Positions 26,400 through 34,328 of a DNA stretch of 64,000 nt are shown here, in pieces. The translations under genes were made by a program, and so were the position numbers. The notes below the pieces were generated by a model. It did no database searches. It was not told where the DNA came from and worked only from the letters and a program-made list of their open reading frames with translations. Origin of the DNA: Pyramidobacter porci (GTDB lineage Bacteria > Synergistota > Synergistia > Synergistales > Dethiosulfovibrionaceae); assembly GCF_009695745.1 (NCBI RefSeq), contig NZ_VUNH01000001.1, forward strand, positions 338,229 through 402,228, given 5' to 3'. Numbering within the stretch: the stretch's first letter is position 1; every line of letters begins with the position of its first letter.

Positions 26400-26990
26400 A
26401 TGGACAAAGATTTTTCCGACGCGCCGACGCCGCTGACTGTCAGCTCGTTGATGCGCAGCATGCTCAATCCCGACTATCCGTCGCACATCGTCAGGCTGCT
26501 CAACCAGGTCAAAGGCTGGCTGACCAAATCGTTCCGCCTGGACGGCCTGGATCTGCCCTACTGGGAAGCGATCCGCGAGGATCCCGACATGTTCTTTGGC
26601 GAACTCTCGTGGCTCGAATCGCAGGCCGCCCTGCTGCCCGCCATAACGCCGCCGGCGCCGCGCCCCGAAGCCGTGGTGCTCTATCTCGGCGAAGTCGATC
26701 TCACCGACGCCATGCGCCTCGCCGTCGATTACAGCCTGATCTTTTCGCGCGAGGAGTGCCGCCGCATGTGGGTCGTCTCCGACTGCTGGATCCCCTTCGA
26801 CGTGCTCGAATACAGCGACCACATCAAGGCCATGGCGGAACACGGCATATCGCTGCGCTTTCTCGTCGTCACGCCCTGGGGGTGGGTCGAACTGCCCGTC
26901 GCCGCGCTGGGCAAGGTGCAGCTGCCCGGCATTTCGTCCTCCGACGGCGGCGCGGGAAGAAACCGGCGGCGTCACGGAGACGACGACTGA
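26400..26990 (+). CDS. Conserved hypothetical protein
   Basis: The 196 aa product is not recognised. It has no signal peptide or membrane segment, an acidic N-half with several Trp (GWLTKSF, PYWEA, LSWLES), a central strand-rich part (AVVLYLGEVDLTDAMRLAVD, then MWVVSDCWIPFDVLEY), and a basic tail (GRNRRRHGDDD). The start at ATG 26400 has GGAGG six bases upstream. It stands alone between a divergent isochorismatase gene and tRNA-Pro. Confidence 0.7.
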   Translation: MDKDFSDAPTPLTVSSLMRSMLNPDYPSHIVRLLNQVKGWLTKSFRLDGLDLPYWEAIREDPDMFFGELSWLESQAALLPAITPPAPRPEAVVLYLGEVDLTDAMRLAVDYSLIFSREECRRMWVVSDCWIPFDVLEYSDHIKAMAEHGISLRFLVVTPWGWVELPVAALGKVQLPGISSSDGGAGRNRRRHGDDD

Positions 26991-27005
26991 TCCGCAATTG
27001 CCTCA

Positions 27006-27034
27006 TTGACGAAACAGGGACAATGATGTACAAT
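27006..27034 (+). promoter_or_regulatory. Promoter of tRNA-Pro
   Basis: TTGACG (27006-27011) and TACAAT (27029-27034) are separated by 17 bp and end 12 bp before the tRNA. Confidence 0.88.
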
Positions 27035-27046
27035 TCCCGTCGTGTC

Positions 27047-27125
<79 letters not shown>

Positions 27126-27140
27126 TTTCGGATGCGCAAG

Positions 27141-27167
27141 CCCCGGCCTTGGCCGGGACTTTTTTTT
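27141..27167 (+). terminator. Terminator after tRNA-Pro
   Basis: CCCCGGCC/GGCCGGG stem with a short loop, directly followed by eight T residues. Confidence 0.85.
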
Positions 27168-27183
27168 GTCCGCAAAGATTTGA

Positions 27184-27212
27184 TTGACTAAAATTGACCT
27201 TCCGATTAAAAT
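27184..27212 (+). promoter_or_regulatory. Promoter of smpB
   Basis: TTGACT (27184-27189) and TAAAAT (27207-27212) are separated by 17 bp, about 24 bp before the start codon. Confidence 0.75.
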
Positions 27213-27235
27213 AAACGCGCAGAGGAGTGACGGCG

Positions 27236-27712
27236 ATGGAGCAGAAGAAGAAAGACTACGTGGTCGCGCTGAACCGCAAGGCGCGCCACGACTACTTCGT
27301 CGTCGACACCTTCGAATGCGGCGTCGTGCTGACCGGCACGGAGATCAAGTCGGTGCGCGCCGGCAAAGTCAACTTGAAAGACGGCTACGCCAAGTTCGAA
27401 CGCGGCGAGCTGTGGCTGATGAACGTCCACATCTCCCCGTACGAAAAAGCGAGCTGGTACCAGCACGATCCGCGCCAAAACCGCAAGCTGCTGCTCCACA
27501 AGTCGGAACTGCGGCGGCTCAGCGCCAAGGTCAAAGAGAAAGGCTTCACGCTCGTTCCCCTTTCCATGTACCTGAAAGAGGGACGGCTGGCGAAAGTCGC
27601 GCTGGCTCTCGCGCAGGGAAAAAACGCGCACGACCGCCGCGACGCGATCATCGAACGCGACGCCAAGCGCGCCATCGCACGGGAGCTGCGCAACCGCGGC
27701 AAAGATTATTAG
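27236..27712 (+). CDS. smpB: SsrA-binding protein SmpB
   Basis: SmpB binds tmRNA and brings it to stalled ribosomes. The 158 aa protein has NRKARHDYFVVDTFECGVVLTGTEIKSVR, VNLKDGYAKF, HISPYEKA, the HDPRQNRKLLLHKSEL segment, and the basic tail (HDRRDAIIERDAKR) that mimics the codon-anticodon helix. ATG 27236 has GAGGAG eight bases upstream. Its RNA partner ssrA begins 33 bp downstream. Confidence 0.97.
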   Translation: MEQKKKDYVVALNRKARHDYFVVDTFECGVVLTGTEIKSVRAGKVNLKDGYAKFERGELWLMNVHISPYEKASWYQHDPRQNRKLLLHKSELRRLSAKVKEKGFTLVPLSMYLKEGRLAKVALALAQGKNAHDRRDAIIERDAKRAIARELRNRGKDY

Positions 27713-27745
27713 CCGATTGTGTGTCGTTCGTTGTCCACATTCATT

Positions 27746-28063
27746 GGGGGCGATCAGGTTCGACTGGTATGGTGGAAGTCTGAGAGCAGGCCGAGCGACA
27801 GGCGTTACCTGTCACAAAAAAGAAACGACAACAACTACGCACTGGCTGCTTAACCAAGCAACCGCCCGAGCAACTGAGAGCGCCCGCAAGGTTGTGAGGG
27901 TCAATCACTGCGAGCGGCGTATGGTCCCGGAACGTAGAGAGGCGGCGGCTGTTTTGTCGGTCACAGTCCCGCTTCTGCGCAGTAAAGAAATCGACTAAGC
28001 CTGTAGCCGCTCATTCATACACACCATGTCAGGACCGGGGTGCAATTCCCCGCGCCTCCACCA
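27746..28063 (+). ncRNA. ssrA: tmRNA (ssrA)
   Basis: tmRNA rescues stalled ribosomes and adds a degradation tag. The tRNA-like ends are clear: 5' GGGGGCG pairs with 3' CGCCTCC, including the G3-U pair read by alanyl-tRNA synthetase, then A and CCA; the T arm GACCGGGGTGCAATTCCCCGC and the 5' GATCAGGTTCGACTGG are typical. The tag frame ends in RNDNNYALAA followed by TAA at 27851. A usual GCN resume codon was not found in that frame; the upstream codons are CAA and AAA in an A-run, so the resume point is uncertain. Confidence 0.95.
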
Positions 28064-28092
28064 GAACGAAATCTCACGAAGAGTCACATAGA

Positions 28093-28157
28093 GACAAGGC
28101 CGGACATTGTCCGGCCTTGTCGTTGTAAAACGAAAACCGCCGGCATTGCCGGCGGTT
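28093..28157 (+). terminator. Two tandem hairpins after tmRNA
   Basis: GACAAGGCCGGACA / TGTCCGGCCTTGTC (28093-28121) is a perfect palindromic stem, followed by AACCGCCGGC-ATT-GCCGGCGGTT (28135-28157). T-runs are weak, but the first hairpin directly follows the RNA 3' end. Confidence 0.6.
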
Positions 28158-28225
28158 ATGATTTGAGCAAAATGACGAGACCGATTAACGTTGAGATACA
28201 TCTTCAAAGAAGTTGAAACTGAATA

Positions 28226-28247
28226 GTGCGTTGTATTGACAACGCAC
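28226..28247. promoter_or_regulatory. Operator of the toxin-antitoxin operon
   Basis: GTGCGTTGT-ATTG-ACAACGCAC is a perfect 9 bp inverted repeat with 4 bp centre that covers the -35 box of the next promoter. RelB-family antitoxins repress their own operon through such palindromes. Confidence 0.75.
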
Positions 28248-28264
28248 ATTTATCACACTACAAT
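28236..28264 (+). promoter_or_regulatory. Promoter of the toxin-antitoxin operon
   Basis: Consensus TTGACA (28236-28241) and TACAAT (28259-28264) with 17 bp spacing, overlapping the palindromic operator. Confidence 0.88.
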
Positions 28265-28289
28265 TTAAGACAGAAAGGAGCTGATGATC

Positions 28290-28556
28290 ATGGCGACAAC
28301 CAACGTCACCGTAAGAATGGACGAAAACCTGAAAGCCGATTTCGAAGAAATGCTCGCCGACTTCGGGCTGAATACGTCGGTGGCCATTAACATCTTTGCG
28401 CGCCAGGTTGTGTACGAGCGGCGGATCCCGTTCGCCATCGCGCGCGACCGCCCCAACGCTGCGACGCGCGCGGCCATGGAAGACACCCGCGCGCGCCGCG
28501 GCCTGAGCAAGACTTTCTCGTCCGTAAAAGACTTGATGGCCGATCTCGATGCTTAA
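28290..28556 (+). CDS. RelB/DinJ-family antitoxin
   Basis: The 88 aa antitoxin has a ribbon-helix-helix DNA-binding N-terminus (MATTNVTVRMDENLKADFEEML ... GLNTSVAINIFARQVV) and a toxin-neutralising C-terminal helix (SVKDLMADLDA). AAAGGAG nine bases upstream favours ATG 28290 over ATG 28284. It overlaps the toxin gene by 8 bp, so both are co-translated. The pair lies directly behind the tmRNA gene, a common insertion point for mobile DNA. Confidence 0.9.
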   Translation: MATTNVTVRMDENLKADFEEMLADFGLNTSVAINIFARQVVYERRIPFAIARDRPNAATRAAMEDTRARRGLSKTFSSVKDLMADLDA

Positions 28557-28824
28557 CCTCAGATATCAGTCGGCCTTCAAGAGCGACTACAAGCGTATCC
28601 GCAAGCGTGGGTACGATATTCGGCGGCTGGAAGACGTCATCGAAACGCTCGCAAAAGAGCTGCCTCTCCCCAAAGAGTGCCGCGCCCACGATTTGGGCGG
28701 CAATTGGTCAGGGTTTCGCGAGTGCCATATCGAGCCGGACTGGTTGCTCGTCTACGCTATTGACCATAACGATTTGGTCTTGATCCTCAGCCGTACCGGT
28801 TCGCACAGCGATCTGTTCGGATAA
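28549..28824 (+). CDS. YafQ-family mRNA interferase toxin
   Basis: The 91 aa toxin belongs to the RelE superfamily, YafQ branch, which cuts mRNA on the ribosome. Visible: YQSAFKSDYKRIRKRGYD at the start, ELPLPKECRAHDLGGNWSGFRECHIEPDWLLVY in the middle and the catalytic tail SRTGSHSDLFG, where the YafQ-type His and Phe lie (H-S-D-L-F). It is intact and paired with a RelB-type antitoxin. Confidence 0.92.
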   Translation: MLNLRYQSAFKSDYKRIRKRGYDIRRLEDVIETLAKELPLPKECRAHDLGGNWSGFRECHIEPDWLLVYAIDHNDLVLILSRTGSHSDLFG

Positions 28825-28871
28825 AAGCAAAGGACGTTCTCTCGCGAGAGCGCCCGTTTTGTAAAACAAGT

Positions 28872-28910
28872 GCAGGACGGGCGGGAGGAAAAAACTCCCG
28901 CTCGTCCTGC
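28872..28910. terminator. Convergent hairpin between the toxin and IclR genes
   Basis: GCAGGACGGGCGGGAG and CTCCCGCTCGTCCTGC pair over 16 bp with one G-T, loop GAAAAAA. No long T-run follows. Confidence 0.6.
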
Positions 28911-28957
28911 GCTTTGCGCCGAGGGATCGCAGATTTTCCGGCCAAGGGGCCGATCTT

Positions 28958-29695
28958 TCACGATGCCAGTTCCGAAGTGACCTGCGCCGCAATTTCCCGC
29001 AAACGGGCCACGCCGCGTTCGACGACGTCGTCCGTCAGGCGGTTGGTTGGTCCGGAGAGATTCAGCGCCGCAAGGACCTGTCCGTTTTTGTCGAAAATGG
29101 GGACGCCGATCCCCACGCTTCCCTGCCCCATTTCATCGTAGGAGACGGCGTACCCTTTTTTGCGGATTTCCTGCAGCTTCTCCGGCGAAACGCCGGGGTC
29201 GGACTTCATCACCGCCGCCTGCACCTTGGGCGGCAAAAACGCCAGCAGCGCCGTCCCGCCGCCGCCCAGCGTCAGCGGCAGTTCCTCTCCGACCAGCACG
29301 GTCTGGCGCAGCGGATGCGTGCTCTCGATGCGGTCGATGCAGAGACGCTTGAAGTTATGGTAAATATACACGGAAACGTTCTCGTTGAATTCCCTGTGCA
29401 CTTTGACCAGATACGGATGCGCCGCGAGGCGCAGTTCCTCTTTATCGTCCACAAGTTCGCCGAGCATTTTCACGGCCATGCCGGGAAAATACTTGCGGTT
29501 CTCGGGATTCCTCGACAAAAAACCTTTTTCCGCCAGCGTTTGGATCAGCCGATAGGTGCTTGTCGTGTTGCGGCCGACCGTCCTGGCGATCTCCGTCAGC
29601 GAAAGTTCACGATGATTTTTCAAAAAGCACAGAAGCACGTCGAGCCCATGTTCCAGAGTTCTCGACGTCGACTCGCTTTTCGTTGAATCCGACAT
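28958..29695 (-). CDS. IclR-family transcriptional regulator
   Basis: The 245 aa protein has an N-terminal winged helix (LEHGLDVLLCFLKNHRELSLTEIARTVGRNTTSTYRLIQTL) and a C-terminal ligand-binding IclR domain (LTLGGGGTALLAFLPP, GYAVSYDEMGQGSVGIGVPIFD). Such regulators usually control catabolic operons; no obvious target lies adjacent. ATG 29695 has AAGGAG eight bases upstream and is preferred over ATG 29704. Confidence 0.92.
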   Translation of the reverse strand: MSDSTKSESTSRTLEHGLDVLLCFLKNHRELSLTEIARTVGRNTTSTYRLIQTLAEKGFLSRNPENRKYFPGMAVKMLGELVDDKEELRLAAHPYLVKVHREFNENVSVYIYHNFKRLCIDRIESTHPLRQTVLVGEELPLTLGGGGTALLAFLPPKVQAAVMKSDPGVSPEKLQEIRKKGYAVSYDEMGQGSVGIGVPIFDKNGQVLAALNLSGPTNRLTDDVVERGVARLREIAAQVTSELAS

Positions 29696-29760
29696 TTTCC
29701 CCACTCCTTCGAGAAGAGCATCGCGTCGCGATCATTTCAATAAATACCGCTGCTTTTTTC

Positions 29761-29789
29761 ATTATATGAATTTAGGTCGTGAAAAGCAA
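29761..29789 (-). promoter_or_regulatory. Promoter of the iclR-type gene
   Basis: On the minus strand TTGCTT (29789-29784) and a perfect TATAAT (29766-29761) are separated by 17 bp. Confidence 0.8.
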
Positions 29790-29878
29790 CAATAACTGGG
29801 CCCCAAAGACTTTGTCGAATTCATGCTCCATTCCCCGACAATTTCGCAATACCATCGCAAGCGAATACAAATCCATCC

Positions 29879-29907
29879 TTGATTCTTCACCAAAAGGGCA
29901 ATACAAT
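29879..29907 (+). promoter_or_regulatory. Promoter of trpS
   Basis: TTGATT (29879-29884) and TACAAT (29902-29907) are separated by 17 bp. The leader of about 50 nt shows no T-box. Confidence 0.7.
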
Positions 29908-29965
29908 TCTATGCTGTATGGCCTCGTTTTCAAGCCAGGCCCATGAAGTCAAGGAGGATATGACA

Positions 29966-30979
29966 GTGAACGAAGCGACGCGGACGGAACGGAAAAAAGT
30001 GATTCTCAGCGGCATCCAGCCGACGGGGATTTTTACGCTGGGCAACTACATCGGCGCGGTGCGCAACTGGGGCAAAATGCAGGAGGATTACGACTGCGCC
30101 TATTTCATCGCCGACCTGCACTCGCTGACGGTGCGCCAGGAGCCGGCCAAACTGCGCAAGCAGACGTTGGACGCTTTTGCGCTGCTGCTGGCCTGCGGCA
30201 TCGATCCCGAAAAGAGCCTGGTTTTCATTCAGAGCCACGTCCACGCTCACGCCGAACTGAGCTGGATCCTGTCCTGCTATTCCATGTTCGGCGAGTTGTC
30301 GCGCATGACCCAGTTCAAGGACAAGTCGGCCAAGCACGTCGACAACGTCAACGCCGGGCTGTTTACCTATCCCGCGCTGATGGCGGCCGACATTCTGCTT
30401 TACCAGGCCGATTTCGTCCCCGTCGGGGAAGACCAGCGCCAGCATCTGGAGTTCACCCGCGACGTGGCGGCCCGCTTCAACAACATCTACGGCGAGGTGT
30501 TCCGCATGCCCGACGCCTACATTCCCGAGGCCGGCGCGCGCATCATGTCGCTGCAGGAGCCGACGAAGAAGATGTCCAAGTCGGACACGAACGTCAACGC
30601 GTTCATCTCCATCCTCGACGAGCCGAACGCCATCGTCAACAAGTTCAAGCGCGCCGTCACCGACAGCGAGACCGTCGTCTGTTACCGCGAAGGCAAGGAC
30701 GGCATCAACAACCTGATGAGCATTTATTCGGTCGTCACCGGCGAAAGCTACGACCGGATCGAGCGCGACTTCGCCGGCAAGGGCTACGGCGATTTCAAGC
30801 TCGCCGTCGGCGAAGCCGTCGCGGAAGAGCTGCGCCCGATCCGCGAAAAATTCGCGGCGCTGACGGCCGACAAGGCGGCGCTGGAAGCGCTTTACCGCAA
30901 GGGCGCGGAAACGGCCGCCCATATCGCCGAGCGGACGCTGGGCAAGGTCAAGAAAAAACTCGGCCTGCTGCCCCGCTGA
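29966..30979 (+). CDS. trpS: Tryptophanyl-tRNA synthetase
   Basis: TrpRS charges tRNA-Trp. The 337 aa class I synthetase shows KKVILSGIQPTG, the HIGH-equivalent TLGNYIGAV, DLHSLTVRQ, and the KMSKS loop as TKKMSKSDTN near residue 203. The start is placed at GTG 29966 because AAGGAGG is eight bases ahead; the ATG two codons earlier is only two bases from the same site. A strong terminator follows. Confidence 0.95.
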   Translation: MNEATRTERKKVILSGIQPTGIFTLGNYIGAVRNWGKMQEDYDCAYFIADLHSLTVRQEPAKLRKQTLDAFALLLACGIDPEKSLVFIQSHVHAHAELSWILSCYSMFGELSRMTQFKDKSAKHVDNVNAGLFTYPALMAADILLYQADFVPVGEDQRQHLEFTRDVAARFNNIYGEVFRMPDAYIPEAGARIMSLQEPTKKMSKSDTNVNAFISILDEPNAIVNKFKRAVTDSETVVCYREGKDGINNLMSIYSVVTGESYDRIERDFAGKGYGDFKLAVGEAVAEELRPIREKFAALTADKAALEALYRKGAETAAHIAERTLGKVKKKLGLLPR

Positions 30980-30996
30980 CCCGCATCCCGCATAAC

Positions 30997-31046
30997 AAAA
31001 AAATCCGCTCTTCCCGCGACACGCGCCGGGAGAGCGGATTTTTTTG
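30997..31046. terminator. Bidirectional terminator between trpS and the methyltransferase gene
   Basis: AAAAAAATCCGCTCTTCCCG pairs with CGGGAGAGCGGATTTTTTT (one bulged T), giving T-runs in both directions for the convergent genes. Confidence 0.92.
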
Positions 31047-31057
31047 TATTCCGTTTT

Positions 31058-31642
31058 TTACCACCACAGGCGCGAAAAGATCAGCGCCGTGCCGACGACC
31101 GTGACGAGCAGCGAATGGATCTCGCTTTTCAACAGGACCGAAGCGTCGTACCCGCCGGAGCCGACATGGGCAAGGGCTTCGCGGGAAAAGTTCTTCGGCA
31201 CGAAGCGCCCGACGCGCTTTTTGTAATCCTCGTACTCCCGGCCGAACTTCCGCGCCAAAAACGCCTCTTCATGAGGCACGATCAGCGCGCCGTAGAGCAC
31301 GCAAAACGCCGCCAGGAACACAACCGTGGGCACGTTGCCCGACATCCAGGCCCAGCCCAGTCCCAGCAGACCGTTGGCCACGTACAGCGGATTGCGGACC
31401 AATGCGTAGGGGCCCCACGTCGCCAGGCGCTGGGCCTTGACTTCCTCGCCGCGGTAAAGCGTGATGCAGCCCACGCCCCAGAAGCGCAGCAGCTGCCCGA
31501 GCGCCACCAGGATCAGACCGGGGACGATGCGGGCGGGCAGCGGGCGCGCCAGGGCGAGAATCACGACGAACAGCACCGTCCAAATGCCGCCGCGCTGTTT
31601 GAACGCCCAGGCGCGAAGTTTCTGCAAAGCGTTATTCCCCAT
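31058..31642 (-). CDS. Isoprenylcysteine methyltransferase-like (ICMT/PEMT) membrane protein
   Basis: The 194 aa protein has about four to five hydrophobic segments and the ICMT/PEMT core: GPYALVRNPLYVANGLLGLGWAW, then HEEAFLARKFGREYEDYKKRVGRF, which binds S-adenosylmethionine. Bacterial members methylate lipids or unknown small molecules. An extra C-terminal hydrophobic helix ends it. Its ATG lies 11 bp inside the end of the preceding gene, so the three genes 33304-31058 form one operon. Confidence 0.8.
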   Translation of the reverse strand: MGNNALQKLRAWAFKQRGGIWTVLFVVILALARPLPARIVPGLILVALGQLLRFWGVGCITLYRGEEVKAQRLATWGPYALVRNPLYVANGLLGLGWAWMSGNVPTVVFLAAFCVLYGALIVPHEEAFLARKFGREYEDYKKRVGRFVPKNFSREALAHVGSGGYDASVLLKSEIHSLLVTVVGTALIFSRLWW

Positions 31643-32699
31643 TGTTCCGCTCCTCTTCGATCAGTTCGTCCCGGGAACCGCTGATGATCTTCTCCGCCGT
31701 GCCCCAGCCGATCATGCGGATGGCGACGATGCAGCCCATGAAGATAGCCAGATATTCCGTGAAAAAACGGCAGATGACGGCCATGATTCCCGCCATGTTC
31801 TCCGGCATCAGCAGGCCGAAAATCGCGGCGCCGCCGCCCTCGGCCACGCCGCTGGCGCCGGGCGTGGGGATGAAGTAGAGAATGAACATGAACATGGCCT
31901 GCGCCAGCACGGCGTGCAGATAATGGACCGGCAGCCTCACCGCGTGCATCAGCAGCGGCAGCACGGAGAACAGCGCCACCAGATGGCAGACGGAAAGCAG
32001 GAACGCGCCGATAAAATACGGCAGCCCGGGGCCGACCATGCGCTTCACGTTTTCGGAATAGCTGTCGATTTCGGAACAGGTGACGCGGTAGGCGCGCAGC
32101 ACGCGCAGCCGGCTGAACCATTTGAACTTCTTCAGCCAGAGGAACATGGCGCAGCAAAAGCGCTTGATCATGTCGGCCTTGAGGATGCTGAGGATAAAAA
32201 CGACCCACATGACCACCGACAGGATCCCCACGTAAAAGAACACGCCCTTGACCAGCACGCCGCCGGCCGCCAGCTGCGGCACCGTCAGAAAAGCCACCGG
32301 CGCCGCGATGCTCAGCAGAAAGGTGCTGAACAGCGTGCGGATCAGCGTGATGGCGATGCCCGAGCCGACCGGCACGCCCGACTTGTACAGTACGTAGACC
32401 TGGAACGGGCCGCCGCCGACCTGCATGGGCGTCAGCGCGCAGCCGAAATAGTGCAGCCAGGTCAGCACCAGACCGCGGACAAAACGGATCCTGTAGCCCA
32501 TGGCCCGCGCCGTCAGGCAAAAACGCGAAGCGTCGCAGCTCCAGGCCAGAAAGACCATCATCAGCACGTACAAAATGTTGATCTTCCTCATGTGCATAAA
32601 CGCGTGAAGCGCGTGCTTGTCCACGCTTACACAGATGATCAGCGCGCCGACGCCCAGCGTCAGGAACAGAAAGATCGCCAGTCCTTTTCGCAAGCTCAT
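31632..32699 (-). CDS. Flippase-like / lysylphosphatidylglycerol synthase-type membrane protein (UPF0104)
   Basis: The 355 aa protein has eight to nine membrane segments. Family marks are LTWLHYFGCALTPMQVGGGPFQVYVLYKSG near residue 80 and the conserved YFIPTPGASGVAEGG near 267. It resembles the membrane half of MprF and related lipid transporters, without a catalytic C-terminal domain; the substrate is unknown. The ATG overlaps the upstream gene's TGA (ATGA). A lipid-methyltransferase-like gene follows, so lipid modification is a reasonable guess. Confidence 0.82.
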   Translation of the reverse strand: MSLRKGLAIFLFLTLGVGALIICVSVDKHALHAFMHMRKINILYVLMMVFLAWSCDASRFCLTARAMGYRIRFVRGLVLTWLHYFGCALTPMQVGGGPFQVYVLYKSGVPVGSGIAITLIRTLFSTFLLSIAAPVAFLTVPQLAAGGVLVKGVFFYVGILSVVMWVVFILSILKADMIKRFCCAMFLWLKKFKWFSRLRVLRAYRVTCSEIDSYSENVKRMVGPGLPYFIGAFLLSVCHLVALFSVLPLLMHAVRLPVHYLHAVLAQAMFMFILYFIPTPGASGVAEGGGAAIFGLLMPENMAGIMAVICRFFTEYLAIFMGCIVAIRMIGWGTAEKIISGSRDELIEEERNNGE

Positions 32700-33304
32700 T
32701 CTGTGTCCTCCCCCGGCGTCTCGGAATCTTTGGCATCCTCCGACTCGAACCAGCCGCGAAGCTGCTTTACACCGTCCAGGAAGGGCGGCAGGACCTCGCG
32801 CTTCCACTCGTTCTCGTGCCAAGCCTGGGCTTCCGCAAAACGGCCGGCGGCCATAAGCTCCTGGAACGTTTCCACGCTCCGGCGCAGCGGCGCCGCGTCG
32901 GGAAGCGCGCCGCCGTATTCGGGATACGCGTCGCGAAAACCGTCCGCCACCTCGCCGATCCAGTCCAGAGAAGCGTAAATCCCGTCCAGCATGGAGGCTG
33001 CGAAGACCTCGGCGCCGTCAAGGATCCCCTGCAATCTTTTGAAGACTTCAAGCAGGGAATCTTTGATCTCTTCAAGGAGCTCCATCCCCAGTCCCCAGGG
33101 AGTGTTGGTCAGAACGTCCACGTCGATGCCGTCCGGGACTGTCAGCAAATCCCCGTCATCCAGCGATTCGCCGTCCGAAAGCATGTCGACGATCACGCGC
33201 CCTTCGGCGGAAACCTTTTCCCGCAGCGTCTCGAGCTGTTCCTCCCGCGACAGCGATTCCATATGCGGAAAGGTCCACTCAGTTCCATCGATCAAAAATC
33301 TCAT
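32696..33304 (-). CDS. Conserved hypothetical acidic protein
   Basis: The 202 aa product is not recognised. It is strongly acidic, begins MRFLIDGTEWTFPHMESLSREEQLE, has a predicted helical middle (LLEEIKDSLLEVFKRLQGILDGAEVF) and ends EDAKDSETPGEDTE. No signal peptide or membrane segment. It is the first gene of a three-gene operon with two membrane proteins and overlaps the next gene by 4 bp, so it may be a cytoplasmic partner of them. Confidence 0.72.
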   Translation of the reverse strand: MRFLIDGTEWTFPHMESLSREEQLETLREKVSAEGRVIVDMLSDGESLDDGDLLTVPDGIDVDVLTNTPWGLGMELLEEIKDSLLEVFKRLQGILDGAEVFAASMLDGIYASLDWIGEVADGFRDAYPEYGGALPDAAPLRRSVETFQELMAAGRFAEAQAWHENEWKREVLPPFLDGVKQLRGWFESEDAKDSETPGEDTE

Positions 33305-33387
33305 AATATCCCCCTACAGGAATGGACTCTACATCGTAGCAATTTTAACACACATATCAACTCCGACGGGAAAAATCAAAAAATATA

Positions 33388-33396
33388 TGCTAGAAT
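33388..33396 (+). promoter_or_regulatory. Extended -10 promoter of the TtcA-like gene
   Basis: TGCTAGAAT (TGn plus TAGAAT) lies 31 bp before the start codon. No good -35 is seen, which is acceptable for an extended -10 promoter. Confidence 0.5.
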
Positions 33397-33427
33397 TTTC
33401 TGGCCTGCACAAGGGAGGAAGGTTTCC

Positions 33428-34255
33428 ATGGACGAAATCAAAGGAAAAGAGCGCCCCGGACCGCTGCGGATCAGCGCGAAAATCCGCCGCCTGACGGGAA
33501 GGGCCATTTACCGCTACGACATGATCACGCCCGGCGACCGCATCGCCGTCGGCGTTTCCGGAGGCAAGGACAGTCTGCTGCTGCTCCACATCCTCAAGTT
33601 CATCAGGACCTACAGCCCGGTCAAATACGACTTGCAGGCTTTCAGCGTCGACATGACCAACGGTCAGTGGAACCCCGCGCCGCTCCAGACTCTCTGCGAT
33701 TCGCTGCAGGTGCCCCTGCATGTGATCCCTTACGCCATCGAGCACATCATCGACGTCAAGCGGGAAGAATCCCCATGCAGCCTCTGCGCCAACCTGCGCC
33801 GCGGCATCCTCAACGCCGCCGCCCAAAAGGCAGGCTGCAACAAGCTGGCGCTCGGGCACAATCTCGACGACGTCGTCGAAACGGGGCTGATGAACCTGCT
33901 GCGCAACGGGCGCTTCCGCAGCTTCCAGCCCAAACTCTGGCACGACCGCGCCGAGATGTGGCTGATCCGCCCCATGATCTATCTCAGCGAGTTTCAGATC
34001 CGAAACGAGCTGCACCGTCTCGGCGTCGCCACCTTCCAGCACTGCTGCAAGTACGGCGCCGACACCGAACGCTCGCGCACCAAGTCGCTGATCGCCGAGC
34101 TCAAGCCGCGTTTCCCGGACCTCAAGCAGAGCGTCCTCCACGCGCTGGAGCACCACGCCCCCGCCGACCACTGGACGGCGACGCCGCGGCTCTACGCGGG
34201 CGTGTACGAGTCGGACCGTCCCGTTTCGGATTCGGAGCGGCAGTCCGATCTCTGA
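33428..34255 (+). CDS. TtcA/TtuA-type tRNA thiolation enzyme
   Basis: The 275 aa protein is an adenylating PP-loop enzyme. SGGKDSLLLLH near residue 46 is the PP-loop, SPCSLCANLRRG near 117 gives the CxxC pair, GHNLDDVVETGLMNLL near 144 is the family signature, and a further Cys pair (QHCCKYG) lies near 207. TtcA makes 2-thiocytidine in tRNA using an Fe-S cluster. The C-terminal zinc fingers of TtuA are absent. GGGAGG precedes the ATG. Confidence 0.85.
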   Translation: MDEIKGKERPGPLRISAKIRRLTGRAIYRYDMITPGDRIAVGVSGGKDSLLLLHILKFIRTYSPVKYDLQAFSVDMTNGQWNPAPLQTLCDSLQVPLHVIPYAIEHIIDVKREESPCSLCANLRRGILNAAAQKAGCNKLALGHNLDDVVETGLMNLLRNGRFRSFQPKLWHDRAEMWLIRPMIYLSEFQIRNELHRLGVATFQHCCKYGADTERSRTKSLIAELKPRFPDLKQSVLHALEHHAPADHWTATPRLYAGVYESDRPVSDSERQSDL

Positions 34256-34267
34256 GATTTTTTCATA

Positions 34268-34310
34268 AAAGACGGGCCGTTGCGAAAAAATTTCGCGACG
34301 GCCCGTCTTT
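34268..34310. terminator. Bidirectional terminator between ttcA-like gene and pgi
   Basis: A 20 bp stem with one mismatch (AAAGACGGGCCGTTGCGAAA / TTTCGCGACGGCCCGTCTTT) and 3 nt loop, with T-rich flanks for the convergent genes. Confidence 0.88.
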
Positions 34311-34328
34311 CTTGAAAATACAATGATA

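Noticed and set aside
29960..29965. ATG 29960 as start of trpS
   Set aside because: Only two bases from AAGGAGG; GTG 29966 in the same frame has ideal spacing. Only two residues differ.
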